From Neorhizobium galegae (GTDB lineage: Bacteria; Pseudomonadota; Alphaproteobacteria; Rhizobiales; Rhizobiaceae), in the NCBI RefSeq assembly GCF_017877055.1, contig NZ_JAGIPG010000001.1, positions 1,488,001-1,552,000 on the forward strand: a stretch of DNA of 64,000 nucleotides, given 5' to 3'. A program made the translations under genes and the position numbers. This document shows positions 31,810 to 40,011 of the stretch, piece after piece (the stretch's first letter is position 1; each line of letters opens with the position of its first letter). The notes beneath the pieces are model-generated. The model did not search any database and was not told the origin of the DNA. It saw nothing but the letters and a program-made list of their open reading frames with translations.

Positions 31810-31924
31810 ACGGTCCTGTCTTTCCATTCTCTCGTCTTTTAGTCAGACGCGTTATGCCATGCCGACCGGCTGCGGGGAAGCCCCGACGAGCATCCGAGTC
31901 AGTTCCATAGTATTCGACTGGGGA

Positions 31925-32275
31925 GCGAAGGTGAAGGCTTCTGTTGCCAGGTGCCTTCGGACCCCGCCTTAAAGTGCTACCTCCAAGGACTTAGTTCGGA
32001 TTTCCCGCACCGCCATTAGGCAGCGAGAGCATAACCCTTAGCGTTGTTGTCGTTTGCAACTACACTTTTTGACCCGATAACGGTGGTATCATGCCGAGCA
32101 AAAGTTCGATCTTTAAGCCCTTGTCGATCCTATTTCGCCCCCATCAAAAGCCGGTCCGCAAGGTTTTCCATGCGGCCGACCGGTTTTTGGTGGAGGCGCC
32201 GGGTACCGCCCCCGGGTCCAATAGGTTTATTACACCGACCGTTTATTGCCATAGCCGGACCGAGGTCCGGCAACC
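31925..32275 (-). ncRNA. ssrA: tmRNA (ssrA), two-piece circularly permuted alphaproteobacterial type
   Basis: On the minus strand the acceptor piece comes first. It opens with a hairpin (32271-32254, 8-bp arms), has a T-arm (CCGGG/CCCGG) and ends CGCCTCC-A-CCA at 32188. After a 45-nt intervening segment the coding piece begins at 32142 with GGGGGCGAAATAGGATCGAC; its GGGGGCG pairs with CGCCTCC to rebuild the acceptor stem. The tag frame (32057-32016) reads ANDNNAKGYALAA then TAA. A hairpin GAAGGC/GCCTTC (31958-31933) lies near the 3' end of the coding piece. The outer ends are approximate. A TATATG at 32283-32278 is a possible -10. tmRNA rescues stalled ribosomes and tags the nascent chain for ClpXP; sspB is downstream. 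Confidence 0.93.
32016..32057 (-). other. tmRNA resume frame encoding the proteolysis tag
   Basis: Thirteen codons plus TAA inside ssrA: GCA resume codon, then the peptide ANDNNAKGYALAA. The C-terminal ALAA is the ClpX-recognised end and the AND-N start is the part contacted by SspB. This is not an independent gene. Confidence 0.92.
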
Positions 32276-32547
32276 GTCATATAGGCGCTTCCTCCGCCGG
32301 TGAAAAGGGGTGGGAGCCGTGAAGGCTCCCATAAATCGTCGCATCGATCACTTTTGCCGCTGGCCAACAGGAAAACGGGCAGGAACCGAGGATCAGCGCA
32401 ATCGACCGGTTCCTTCGCGCAGATAACCATCCGCGATCGTTGCGCTTCCCCTTTTGATATGAGCCGTCGTGGCAGCACCTGATAATCGCTGTCCCAGCGG
32501 TCCGATCGATGCTAAGCTATTGAAGTATCGTGCCTTGGGAGGGGCCG

Positions 32548-32913
32548 ATGGGCCGTCTCTGCTTAGCTGTGGCAGCATTCGTCATCGTGGCGTCGGGCCT
32601 GGAGGCTCAGGAACGTCAGCCGTTTCACATTGCGCAATTCCCCGACAGCCGGACGGTGAGCCTCACGATCACGTCGGCGGCGACGTCGGAAGACATCGAG
32701 TATGATTACGACGTCGCAATTGGGCTGACCGAGCACAAGACCGGCGGCGGACCCATCTTCGTGGACAACGGCACCCATGTCATGCGCATCCGGTGTCAGG
32801 CGCCACGAACGGTATTGGTCGGTGCTACAGTTTACAGACTGCATGACCCGGCTGTAATGGGCGACTGGAAAGAGGACCTGTGGAAGGCCTTGTGCCTTCA
32901 ACCCGTCTCCTGA
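32548..32913 (+). CDS. Small exported protein of unknown function
   Basis: 121 residues from the ATG at 32548; GGGAGGGG lies 5-6 nt upstream, which rules against the GTG at 32530. A Sec signal peptide (about 1-20, ending GLEA) precedes a mature protein that looks all-beta: repeated short strands such as RTVSLTITSA, EYDYDVAIGL and HVMRIRCQAP. Two cysteines are present in the mature part, one in RIRCQAP and one near the end (WKALCLQP), and could form a disulphide. No known domain is recognised. It converges with the copper operon, separated by a strong hairpin. Confidence 0.7.
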   Translation: MGRLCLAVAAFVIVASGLEAQERQPFHIAQFPDSRTVSLTITSAATSEDIEYDYDVAIGLTEHKTGGGPIFVDNGTHVMRIRCQAPRTVLVGATVYRLHDPAVMGDWKEDLWKALCLQPVS

Positions 32914-32917
32914 GGGA

Positions 32918-32945
32918 GGCCCCCGCTTCCGGGGAAGCGGGGGCC
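32918..32945. terminator. Strong bidirectional hairpin between converging genes
   Basis: Perfect 13-bp inverted repeat GGCCCCCGCTTCC (32918-32930) / GGAAGCGGGGGCC (32933-32945). It lies 4 nt after the plus-strand stop and 7 nt beyond the cusF-like stop on the minus strand, so it can serve both. T-runs are weak on both sides. Confidence 0.6.
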
Positions 32946-32952
32946 GTTGTTG

Positions 32953-33237
32953 TCACTTCACCTGGGTGACGGTCAGCTTGCCGTTGACACGTTCCGCCAC
33001 GAACTGGATGTTCGCGCCTTCCTTCATCTTCCTGAGCATCCCCTCGTCGGCCACGCTGAAGACCATGGTCATCGCGGGCATTTCGAGGTTCTTCAGCTCC
33101 TCGTGGATGAGCGTCACCTTCTTGGCCTTGGCATCGACCTTCTTGACCGTGCCCTTGGTGAATTCCTGGGCAAGCGCACCAGACACCGAGGTCAGGGCGA
33201 GCGCTGTGACGAGAGCAAGTTTGAAAACGGTTTTCAT
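32953..33237 (-). CDS. CusF-like periplasmic copper-binding protein
   Basis: 94 residues. Signal peptide about 1-23 (SVSGALA), then a five-stranded OB-like CusF fold. The Cu(I) site of E. coli CusF uses His36, Trp44, Met47 and Met49; here the equivalent spacing gives His45, Met53, Met56 and Met58, so the capping tryptophan is replaced by methionine. The periplasmic protein is expected to carry Cu(I). It is the last gene of the six-gene minus-strand operon, 21 nt after the cupredoxin gene. No CusCBA pump accompanies it, so the usual delivery target is missing locally. Confidence 0.87.
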   Translation of the reverse strand: MKTVFKLALVTALALTSVSGALAQEFTKGTVKKVDAKAKKVTLIHEELKNLEMPAMTMVFSVADEGMLRKMKEGANIQFVAERVNGKLTVTQVK

Positions 33238-33258
33238 GGACTACTCCTTCCTTCTTAC

Positions 33259-33735
33259 TTATTTCTTGGCGACAGTGACGTCGCCATGCATTCCGGCGTC
33301 GTAGTGGCCGGGAACGAGGCAGGCGATCTTGAAGACGCCGTCGTTGGTGAATTTCCAGACGATATCGCCGGACGTGCCCGGCTTGAGGCGGATCGCGTTC
33401 GGATCGTCATGTTCCATGCCCGGGAACTTCTCCATGACGGCCTTGTGCTCCATCACCTTGTCCTCCTGGTCGAGGACGAACTCGTGGTCGAGCTCGCCTT
33501 CGTTCTTGATGGTGAAGCGGATGGTCTGGCCCTTGCGGACTTTGAAATCGTTGGGGGTGAAGATCATCTTGCCATCCGGCGTCTCCTTCATGCTGACACG
33601 GATGGTCTGGCTGACCTTCGACTTGTCGCCGGGTTCGCCAACGGCCATTTCACCGTGGCCGCCCGCGTGGCTGCCCGAGGCCAGAACCGGCGTTGCGAGG
33701 GTGGCCAGGAGCAGGCCGAGGATTGCAGTTTTCAT
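33259..33735 (-). CDS. Periplasmic cupredoxin (type 1 copper protein)
   Basis: 158 residues from the ATG at 33735, seven nt after AAAGGAC; the ATG two codons upstream abuts that site. Signal peptide about 1-19. Type 1 copper ligands are in place: His84 (LDHEF), Cys139, His144 and Met149 (ACLVPGHYDAGMHG). The mature N-terminus is His/Gly-rich (SHAGGHGEM) and may bind further metal. Related proteins accompany multicopper oxidases in copper-resistance loci. It sits between the oxidase and the CusF-like gene, so electron transfer to or from the oxidase, or copper buffering, is the likely role. Confidence 0.88.
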   Translation of the reverse strand: MKTAILGLLLATLATPVLASGSHAGGHGEMAVGEPGDKSKVSQTIRVSMKETPDGKMIFTPNDFKVRKGQTIRFTIKNEGELDHEFVLDQEDKVMEHKAVMEKFPGMEHDDPNAIRLKPGTSGDIVWKFTNDGVFKIACLVPGHYDAGMHGDVTVAKK

Positions 33736-33769
33736 GATCATGTCCTTTGCTTGTTTGGGAGGTGTTCGA

Positions 33770-35128
33770 TCAGCCGTGGTTCGAATGTCTCGAGGGCGGC
33801 TGCGTCTTTGCGTCTTTGGCCTTGGTCGCGTCGGGAAGGCTTCCCGTCCACTCCCAGGCCTGTGTGCCGGGCGGGTTTTCGTACCAGCCCGGATCGGTGT
33901 AGTCGCCCGCCGAGATACCCTCGCGGACCTTCACCACGGAAAACATGCCGCCCATCTCGATGGGGCCGTGGGGACCCCAGCCAGTCATCATGGGAACGGT
34001 GTTTTCCGGTATTTCCATGGACATCTCGCCCATATCGGCCATGCCGGTCGTACCCATCGGCATGTACTCGGGACGGATCTGCCTGATCTTCCTGGTGACG
34101 TCCTTCTTGTCGACGCCGATGAACGTCGGGATGTCGTGACCCATCGCGTTCATGGTGTGATGCGACTTGTGGCAATGGATCGCCCAGTCTCCGACATGCT
34201 TTGCGTCGAACTCGTAGGCCCGCATGGCGCCGACGGGAATGTCTATGCTGACCTCCGGCCAGCGTGCCTCGGGCCGGACCCAGCCGCCGTCGGTGCACGT
34301 CACTTCGAAATCATATCCGTGCATGTGGATCGGGTGGTTGGTCATCGTCAGGTTACCGACACGGACGCGGACCTTGTCGTTCTTCGAAACCACCAGCGGG
34401 TCGATGCCCGGAAAGATGCGGCTGTTCCAGGTCCAGAGATTGAAGTCGGTCATCTCCATGACACGCGGTACATAGGTGCCGGGATCGATGTCATAGGCGC
34501 TGAGCAGGAAGACGAAGTCGCGGTCCACCGGCATGAACTTCGGGTCCTTGGGATGCACCACGAAGAACCCCATCATGCCCATCGCCATCTGGACCATCTC
34601 GTCGGAATGCGGGTGGTACATGAAGGTGCCGGACTTCACGAGGTCGAACTCGTAGACGAAGGTCTTGCCGACGGGGATGTGGGGTTGCGAAAGGCCGCCA
34701 ACGCCGTCCATTCCCGACGGGACGATCATGCCGTGCCAGTGGACCGTCGTGTGCTCCGGCAGCTTGTTGGTCACGAAGATACGAACGCGGTCGCCTTCGA
34801 CCGCCTCGATGGTCGGCCCCGGCGACTGGCCGTTATAACCCCAAAGATAGGCTGTCATGCCCTCGGCCATCTCGCGTTCGACCGGTTCCGCGACCAGATG
34901 GAATTCCTTGACGCCGTTGTTCATGCGGAACGGCAGGGTCCATCCGTTCAAGGTCACGACCGGGTTGTAATCGGGGCCGGTAGACGGGCGAACCGGCGTC
35001 TGGGTTGCGGCAGTGCCCATGACGGCAGCCTCCGGCAGACCCATGTTGGAGGTCTGGCCCCAGGCCTGTGAGGAGACGAGGGCGGCACCGGCGGCACCTG
35101 CTCCGAGCAGTTGTCTTCTATTGAACAT
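33770..35128 (-). CDS. Multicopper oxidase, TAT-exported, copper-resistance type
   Basis: 452 residues. A twin-arginine signal (NRRQLLGAGAAGAALV) precedes the mature enzyme. Copper motifs: HWHG (130-133), HPHS (172-175), HPIHMHG and the type 1/type 3 segment HCHKSHHTMNAM, the standard HCHxxxHxxxxM with an axial methionine. A Met-rich stretch follows near the C-terminus (EYMPMGTTGMADMGEMSM), a feature of cuprous oxidases. It probably oxidises Cu(I) to Cu(II) in the periplasm. Upstream is the TolC-like gene (14 nt gap) and downstream the cupredoxin. Confidence 0.92.
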   Translation of the reverse strand: MFNRRQLLGAGAAGAALVSSQAWGQTSNMGLPEAAVMGTAATQTPVRPSTGPDYNPVVTLNGWTLPFRMNNGVKEFHLVAEPVEREMAEGMTAYLWGYNGQSPGPTIEAVEGDRVRIFVTNKLPEHTTVHWHGMIVPSGMDGVGGLSQPHIPVGKTFVYEFDLVKSGTFMYHPHSDEMVQMAMGMMGFFVVHPKDPKFMPVDRDFVFLLSAYDIDPGTYVPRVMEMTDFNLWTWNSRIFPGIDPLVVSKNDKVRVRVGNLTMTNHPIHMHGYDFEVTCTDGGWVRPEARWPEVSIDIPVGAMRAYEFDAKHVGDWAIHCHKSHHTMNAMGHDIPTFIGVDKKDVTRKIRQIRPEYMPMGTTGMADMGEMSMEIPENTVPMMTGWGPHGPIEMGGMFSVVKVREGISAGDYTDPGWYENPPGTQAWEWTGSLPDATKAKDAKTQPPSRHSNHG

Positions 35129-35142
35129 TCTCGTTTCCTTTC

Positions 35143-36603
35143 TCAGTGTCCGCCGCTTGCGGTTTGTTCGGCCGATGCCACCTTGGTTTCCGCCGAGGCC
35201 GAACCGGTGCCGCCGCCATAGATGACGGGGGCCAGGTTCGCTTCGGCGAGCCAGAAGTCACGCTTGGCGTTGACGGCGAGGATGGTAGAGTCGATCTTTT
35301 CGCGGGCATCGGCGATCAGTTCGAAGGTGCTGGTGATCATGCCGTTGTAGGTGAGGAGCGACTGTTCCTCGATCGCGTTGCGCAACGGCAGGACGTTGTT
35401 TCGGTAGTGACGTGCGATGTCGTAGTTCGACTTGTAGGCCAGATAGGCAGAGCGGGCTTGCGAGCGGACATTGACCGCGAGCTCGGCCAGCTGGTTGGCG
35501 GCGCGCATATAGGCGAGCTCACCCTTTCGCAGACGCGCCTGGCCGGAATCGAAGATCGGGATCGTGAACTCCAGCGACGCCGTCTTCGAGACGTCCGAGA
35601 GGATTTTGCCGTCTTCGCGCTCGCGTTCCTTTTCGTAAGTGCCGACCAGTTCGATGTCGGTGACGATCCGGGTGACATCCTCGAGCTTGTAGGACTGGGC
35701 GGTCGCCTGAAGCTCCAGGCGGGCGACCTGCAGGTCCATACGTTTGTGAATCGACTCGGCCTCGATGTCGTTGCGCCCGATCAGGGCCTTCGGCAGCGGG
35801 GGGAGGCGGTTGGGGATCTGGAACTCCACTTCGGAGCCGGACAGTCCCATCAGCCTGATCAGTTCCTCCTTGGCGAGCTTTGCAGCGAGGCGGGCCTTGG
35901 CGGTCTCGCCAGTCAACTCGGCGTAGAAAACATGCTCCCGTGCCTGGTCGCCCTTCGCCATCGACCCGGCTTCCCCGATTTTCTTGGCGAGCTCGGAGGC
36001 AGCGTCGGCGGCTACCTTGGCCTGGTTGAGGTAGGCGACGTTCTCCCATGCCGCCACCGTGTTGATCCAGGCTCGGCGGGTTTCGGCGGCGAGAGAGACC
36101 GTTGCGATGGCTGCGTCGAGCTGAGCCTGGCGCAACCGTGTGTCAGCCAGCTTGATATTCTTGTCGTATGTCGCCAGTGCCAGAATATTGGCAGCGATAG
36201 CGCCTTCGAGAACACGATATGCCTCAAGTCCGGGAGTGGCTATCCCGGTCAGGCCGACGGAGAAGCGCGGCAAAACCGAAAGCTGCGTCTGCCATGCGTC
36301 CGCAGCACGATCTCCGAGATCGGCATAGGAGGCCTGGAGGCCCTTGTTATTCAGGAGAGCGACCTGGACGGCGGTCTCGACGTCGATGGTCTTCCTGGCC
36401 ATTAGTGTCTTCACGCGGTCCCGGACTGCCTGGGCCTGCTGCCGGTCTTGCACCCAGACGGTTTGCTTGCCGGTCGCTTCGCTGCTTTTCAACGAGGCAT
36501 TCATGAAACCGGCATCTCTGGCTGCGTAGTCCGTCGCAACGCAGCCTGCGGCGGCGAGGGGAAATACGATGGCGGACGCGAGCTTGATGTGACGTGCGAT
36601 CAT
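35143..36603 (-). CDS. TolC-family outer-membrane lipoprotein
   Basis: 486 residues from the ATG at 36603, nine nt after AAAAGG; an ATG at 36612 overlapping the previous stop (ATGA) is the alternative. The signal ends in a lipobox (LAAAGC, Cys21), so the mature protein is lipid-anchored, as in NodT/CusC-type channels. Two helical repeats rich in Ala, Glu, Lys and Arg give the outer efflux protein fold (for example RLRQAQLDAAIATVSLAAETRRAW). It would form an outer-membrane channel. It lies in a copper operon lacking an RND pump or adaptor, so its partner must be encoded elsewhere, or it works in another way. Confidence 0.88.
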   Translation of the reverse strand: MIARHIKLASAIVFPLAAAGCVATDYAARDAGFMNASLKSSEATGKQTVWVQDRQQAQAVRDRVKTLMARKTIDVETAVQVALLNNKGLQASYADLGDRAADAWQTQLSVLPRFSVGLTGIATPGLEAYRVLEGAIAANILALATYDKNIKLADTRLRQAQLDAAIATVSLAAETRRAWINTVAAWENVAYLNQAKVAADAASELAKKIGEAGSMAKGDQAREHVFYAELTGETAKARLAAKLAKEELIRLMGLSGSEVEFQIPNRLPPLPKALIGRNDIEAESIHKRMDLQVARLELQATAQSYKLEDVTRIVTDIELVGTYEKEREREDGKILSDVSKTASLEFTIPIFDSGQARLRKGELAYMRAANQLAELAVNVRSQARSAYLAYKSNYDIARHYRNNVLPLRNAIEEQSLLTYNGMITSTFELIADAREKIDSTILAVNAKRDFWLAEANLAPVIYGGGTGSASAETKVASAEQTASGGH

Positions 36604-36608
36604 CGCGC

Positions 36609-36827
36609 TCATCCTTTTTTCGGAGCCTGGGCGTCATTGAGATCGCGCCACGGCTTCGGGTCGACGGGCATGCGGTGAGTATAGCCGCCTAAGGAGCTCT
36701 GATACCGGGCGGGCCTGACGTCGGACACGGTGTCAGGGTGGTCAGTCGAGGCAACGACTTCAGGCAATGTGGATGCACATCCGCTAGCGAAAAGCGGAAG
36801 AGCAACCACCAGGAACAAATGTTTCAT
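36609..36827 (-). CDS. Small lipoprotein of the copper operon
   Basis: 72 residues from the ATG at 36827; a 15-codon in-frame extension lacks signal-peptide character. Signal peptide with lipobox FASGC (Cys17). The mature part is short, polar and ends PKPWRDLNDAQAPKKG, with no metal-binding motif. Its stop overlaps or nearly touches the start of the TolC-like gene, so expression is coupled. The sequence looks like the small lipoproteins seen beside rhizobial copper-resistance oxidases, but I cannot name a family. Confidence 0.7.
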   Translation of the reverse strand: MKHLFLVVALPLFASGCASTLPEVVASTDHPDTVSDVRPARYQSSLGGYTHRMPVDPKPWRDLNDAQAPKKG

Positions 36828-36915
36828 GGTGAAAATCCGAGAATATGATCGCAATTGCGCCATGGCGCTCACTCGCGCGCAGGCACAGCAAGACCCGCCC
36901 TGCGGGTGCTAGTTC

Positions 36916-37302
36916 TCAGATATTAGGTGGACGATTGAGGCTCGGCTTTTGACCGGCGGCATCCGTGTCGTCGATGAACTCGCGAATGGAGACCACGCGC
37001 GGATGGCTCAACGCGGAACCGGAGCACGTGATGGCCGTAACGCCGCAATAGTCCTTGCAGCAGGAGTTCTTGGATTTTTCCGGGCTGCCGTGGTCTTGCT
37101 GGTTGCCGTGATGATCGGTATCGGCCATCGCGACGCCGTCGTCGCCATGGTGAGAGGAGTGGCCCTCTTCGATCTGTGCGATCTGGGCGGAGCTTTCAGG
37201 ATGCATAGCGGCGCTGACGGCGGAAAAGCTGTAGCCAGCCAGTGACAAGATCATCACCAGTCTGAACATCAGTGCCATTGCTCTAGATGTGATTCGATAC
37301 AT
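36916..37302 (-). CDS. His/Cys-rich exported protein heading the copper operon
   Basis: 128 residues from the ATG at 37302; further in-frame starts lie at 37347, 37311 and 37278, so the exact start is uncertain. A hydrophobic segment (ALMFRLVMILSLAGYSFSAVSA) forms the signal peptide. The mature protein has a His/Asp cluster (HSSHHGDDGVAMADTDHHGN) and a cysteine cluster (SCCKDYCG, then ITCSG). This suggests metal binding in the periplasm, similar in style to CopL-like proteins of copper loci. It lies 88 nt upstream of the small lipoprotein and faces the operon promoter region. Confidence 0.72.
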   Translation of the reverse strand: MYRITSRAMALMFRLVMILSLAGYSFSAVSAAMHPESSAQIAQIEEGHSSHHGDDGVAMADTDHHGNQQDHGSPEKSKNSCCKDYCGVTAITCSGSALSHPRVVSIREFIDDTDAAGQKPSLNRPPNI

Positions 37303-37670
37303 CCCGCTCATGCCTGTTAGGATCGACAGAGCATTCGAGCTTGTCAACCGCCGCCTTCTCCAACCACCACTTCGCGTCGTTTGTGTGGCACTGCAACAAC
37401 GTCACGAAAGTCCCGGGCCGTTTTCCACCTCGTCGATTTGTGACGTTCGCCAGTCACGTTTTCCCTTCGGGCAATGTCCAGGTGAAACGCTTGACCGCAC
37501 TCTCTTGTGAGGCGGAGGCGATGATCGGCAGGCGCGATCGACATTGACGGGCAGGCGGTGCCATGCTTCATCATCGGCCCGGTTACGTCGTTCCGGCTAT
37601 GCCTCGTCGCAGCAGGCAGGCGATGTCGACAGTCGCGGCAGGGCCGGATGGGATTTGAGGAGGCGGCATC
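37303..37670. promoter_or_regulatory. Divergent intergenic region carrying the copper operon promoter
   Basis: 368 nt without a supported gene. On the minus strand TTGACA (37347-37342) is followed, with a 19-bp spacer, by TCCTAA; a 19-bp spacer is typical of MerR/CueR-activated metal promoters. The spacer holds an imperfect dyad (GACA ... TGTC). This would place transcription start close to the 37311/37302 start codons. No CueR gene is in the window. Confidence 0.35.
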
Positions 37671-38564
37671 ATGGGCAAGCGAATCGTATTCACCGGCGGC
37701 AGCGGCAAGGCGGGACGGCATGTCGTGCCGTATCTCCTCGGGGAAGGGCATGAGGTCTTCAACCTTGATCTGGTGCCGCTCGATTGCCCCGGCGTCAACA
37801 CGCTAATCACCGATCTCAGGGACGGCGGCGAGACCTTCAACGCGCTCTCCATGCATTTCGGCTTCCAGGGGCTGGAAAGCGGCAAGGGGCCTGCGCGCGT
37901 CGATGCGGTGGTGCATTTCGCCGCCGTGCCGCGCATCCTGATGCGCCCCGACAATGCGACGTTCTCGGCCAACACGATCTCCACCTACAATGTCATCGAG
38001 GCGGCGATGAAGCTCGGCATCCCCAAGGTGATCATCGCATCCAGCGAGACGACCTATGGAGTCTGCTTTGCCGAGGGCGACAAGGACTATCATTCGTTTC
38101 CGCTCACCGAAGATTACGATGTCGACCCGATGGACAGCTACGGCCTCTCCAAGGTCGTCAACGAGAAGACGGCGCGGGCCTTTGCCATGCGGTTCGGCGC
38201 GGACATCTATGCGCTTCGGATCGGCAACGTGATCTCGCCTGAGGACTACAGCCGCTTCCCCGGTTTCCTGGCGGACCCGCCATCGCGCAAGCGCAATGCC
38301 TGGAGCTATATCGATGCCCGCGATCTCGGCCAGATCGTGCATCTCTGCATCGAAAAAGACGGTTTGGGCTTCCAGGTCTTCAACGCGGTCAACGACACGA
38401 TTACGGCGCTTGAGCCGACCAGGCCGTTCCTCGAGCGCTGGGCGCCGGGTACGCCTATCGTCGGCAGGATCGGCGAATTCGAGGCTCCGATCAGCAACCG
38501 CAAGATCAGGGAGGTGCTGGGTTTCGCCGAGAGCCATGATTGGCGCAAATATGTCACCAACTGA
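37671..38564 (+). CDS. NAD-dependent epimerase/dehydratase family protein
   Basis: 297 residues, extended short-chain dehydrogenase fold. The NAD-binding motif is RIVFTGGSGKAGRHV, the catalytic Tyr-Lys pair is in DSYGLSKVVNEK with the upstream serine in IIASSETTYG, and DLRDGGE follows the third strand. Members act on nucleotide sugars or uronates; the substrate is unknown here. The region ahead of it is shared with the divergent copper operon. A short exact tandem duplication of a 14-mer (38584-38611) lies just downstream. Confidence 0.87.
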   Translation: MGKRIVFTGGSGKAGRHVVPYLLGEGHEVFNLDLVPLDCPGVNTLITDLRDGGETFNALSMHFGFQGLESGKGPARVDAVVHFAAVPRILMRPDNATFSANTISTYNVIEAAMKLGIPKVIIASSETTYGVCFAEGDKDYHSFPLTEDYDVDPMDSYGLSKVVNEKTARAFAMRFGADIYALRIGNVISPEDYSRFPGFLADPPSRKRNAWSYIDARDLGQIVHLCIEKDGLGFQVFNAVNDTITALEPTRPFLERWAPGTPIVGRIGEFEAPISNRKIREVLGFAESHDWRKYVTN

Positions 38565-38689
38565 TCCTGAGGGCCGGGCCTTGCCAAAATAGCGGGGCCA
38601 AAATAGCGGGGAAAGCCGTCACAGGAGATTGGTCGGGCGCGTTTATGCTACTATATCATTCAGTGACGATGGAATCGGCTGCCTGACCC

Positions 38690-39484
38690 ATGAAACAATA
38701 TCTCGATCTTCTTCGGCATGTGATGGAAACCGGTACCGACCGGGGCGACCGCACCGGCAAGGGTACCCGCTCGGTGTTCGGATATCAGATGCGCTTCGAC
38801 CTCGCAGAAGGTTTTCCGGTCCTCACGACCAAGAAGCTGCATCTGAGGTCGATCATCCATGAGCTGCTGTGGTTCCTGAAGGGCGATACGAATATCGCCT
38901 ATCTGAAGGAGAACGGCGTTTCGATCTGGGATGAATGGGCCGATGAGAAGGGCGAGCTTGGCCCCGTTTACGGCTACCAGTGGCGCTCATGGCCCGCCCC
39001 CGACGGCAGCCATGTCGACCAGATCTCGCAGCTGATCGAGGGCCTCAAGGTCAATCCCAATTCGCGCCGGCATATCGTGTCGGCCTGGAATGTCGGCCAG
39101 CTCGACGACATGGCGCTGCCTGCCTGCCATTGCCTGTTCCAGTTCTACGTCGCTGACGGCAAGCTCTCCTGCCAGCTTTACCAGCGCTCCGCCGACGTCT
39201 TTCTCGGCGTGCCCTTCAACATCGCGTCCTACGCATTGCTGACGATGATGGTTGCCCAGGTCACCGGCCTGAAGCCCGGCGACTTCGTCCACACGCTCGG
39301 CGACACGCATATCTACTCGGATCATTTCGAGCAGGCGAAGCTGCAACTGACCCGCACTCCCAGGGCGCTGCCCACCATGCGCATCAATCCCGCGGTGAAG
39401 GACATCTTCTCCTTCCGCTTCGAGGATTTTGCGCTCGAAGGATATGAGGCCGATCCGCATATCAAGGCAGCGGTGGCGGTGTGA
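38690..39484 (+). CDS. thyA: Thymidylate synthase ThyA
   Basis: 264 residues, the usual ThyA length. Catalytic cysteine in [11 protein letters not shown], the dUMP phosphate and base-binding motifs [17 protein letters not shown], and [12 protein letters not shown]. Methylates dUMP to dTMP with methylene-tetrahydrofolate, producing dihydrofolate that the next gene product, FolA, recycles. The stop overlaps the folA GTG (39481-39484). Confidence 0.97.
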   Translation: MKQYLDLLRHVMETGTDRGDRTGKGTRSVFGYQMRFDLAEGFPVLTTKKLHLRSIIHELLWFLKGDTNIAYLKENGVSIWDEWADEKGELGPVYGYQWRSWPAPDGSHVDQISQLIEGLKVNPNSRRHIVSAWNVGQLDDMALPACHCLFQFYVADGKLSCQLYQRSADVFLGVPFNIASYALLTMMVAQVTGLKPGDFVHTLGDTHIYSDHFEQAKLQLTRTPRALPTMRINPAVKDIFSFRFEDFALEGYEADPHIKAAVAV

Positions 39485-40011
39485 GCAAGCCTCGCCTCGT
39501 CATCATCGCGGCGGTGTCGCAGAACGGCGTCATCGGCCGGAATGGGGACATGCCCTGGAGGCTTTCGACCGATCTCAGGCGGTTCAAGGCGCTGACCTTG
39601 GGAAAACCGGTCATCGTCGGGCGCAAGACTTTCGACAGTTTCGGCGGCAGGCCTCTCCCGGGGCGGCCGCATGTGATCGTCACGCGCAATCGGGATTTCC
39701 GGTACGAGGGCGTCGACGTGGCCGTATCCCTCGACGCGGCTCTGGGAATGGCTGACCGCAGGGCCGAGGAGGTTGGGGCTGACGAGATTTATGTGCTCGG
39801 CGGCGGTGAAATCTATGCCCAGGCGATCAAGATCGCAGACATGCTGCGCGTTACCCATGTCGAGACCGATATCTTAGACGGCGATACGTTTTTTCCTGCC
39901 ATCGATCCGGCGGCGTTCGAGAAGGTGGAGGAGATTGCGGTTCCGGCGGGCGAGAAGGACAGTTATCCCACCCGTTTCGCCACTTATGTCCGCAGAGCCG
40001 CGACAAACTGA
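39481..40011 (+). CDS. folA: Dihydrofolate reductase FolA
   Basis: 176 residues from the GTG at 39481, overlapping the thyA stop by 4 nt. The family pattern is present: [21 protein letters not shown] near the N-terminus with the folate-binding acid, [10 protein letters not shown], and [11 protein letters not shown] for NADPH binding. Reduces dihydrofolate to tetrahydrofolate. Slightly longer than E. coli FolA, as usual for rhizobia. Confidence 0.96.
   Translation: MSKPRLVIIAAVSQNGVIGRNGDMPWRLSTDLRRFKALTLGKPVIVGRKTFDSFGGRPLPGRPHVIVTRNRDFRYEGVDVAVSLDAALGMADRRAEEVGADEIYVLGGGEIYAQAIKIADMLRVTHVETDILDGDTFFPAIDPAAFEKVEEIAVPAGEKDSYPTRFATYVRRAATN

Noticed and set aside
32188..32250. tRNA-like sequence ending in CCA
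   Set aside because: It lacks a standard anticodon arm and D-arm, and pairs with the adjacent tmRNA coding piece, so it is the acceptor piece of ssrA.
32312..32330. Perfect hairpin GGGAGCC/GGCTCCC as a terminator
   Set aside because: No gene ends upstream of it on either strand; left unassigned, possibly part of the ssrA upstream region.
38584..38611. Tandem 14-mer CCAAAATAGCGGGG as start of a repeat array or CRISPR
   Set aside because: Only two adjacent copies with no spacer; a simple duplication.
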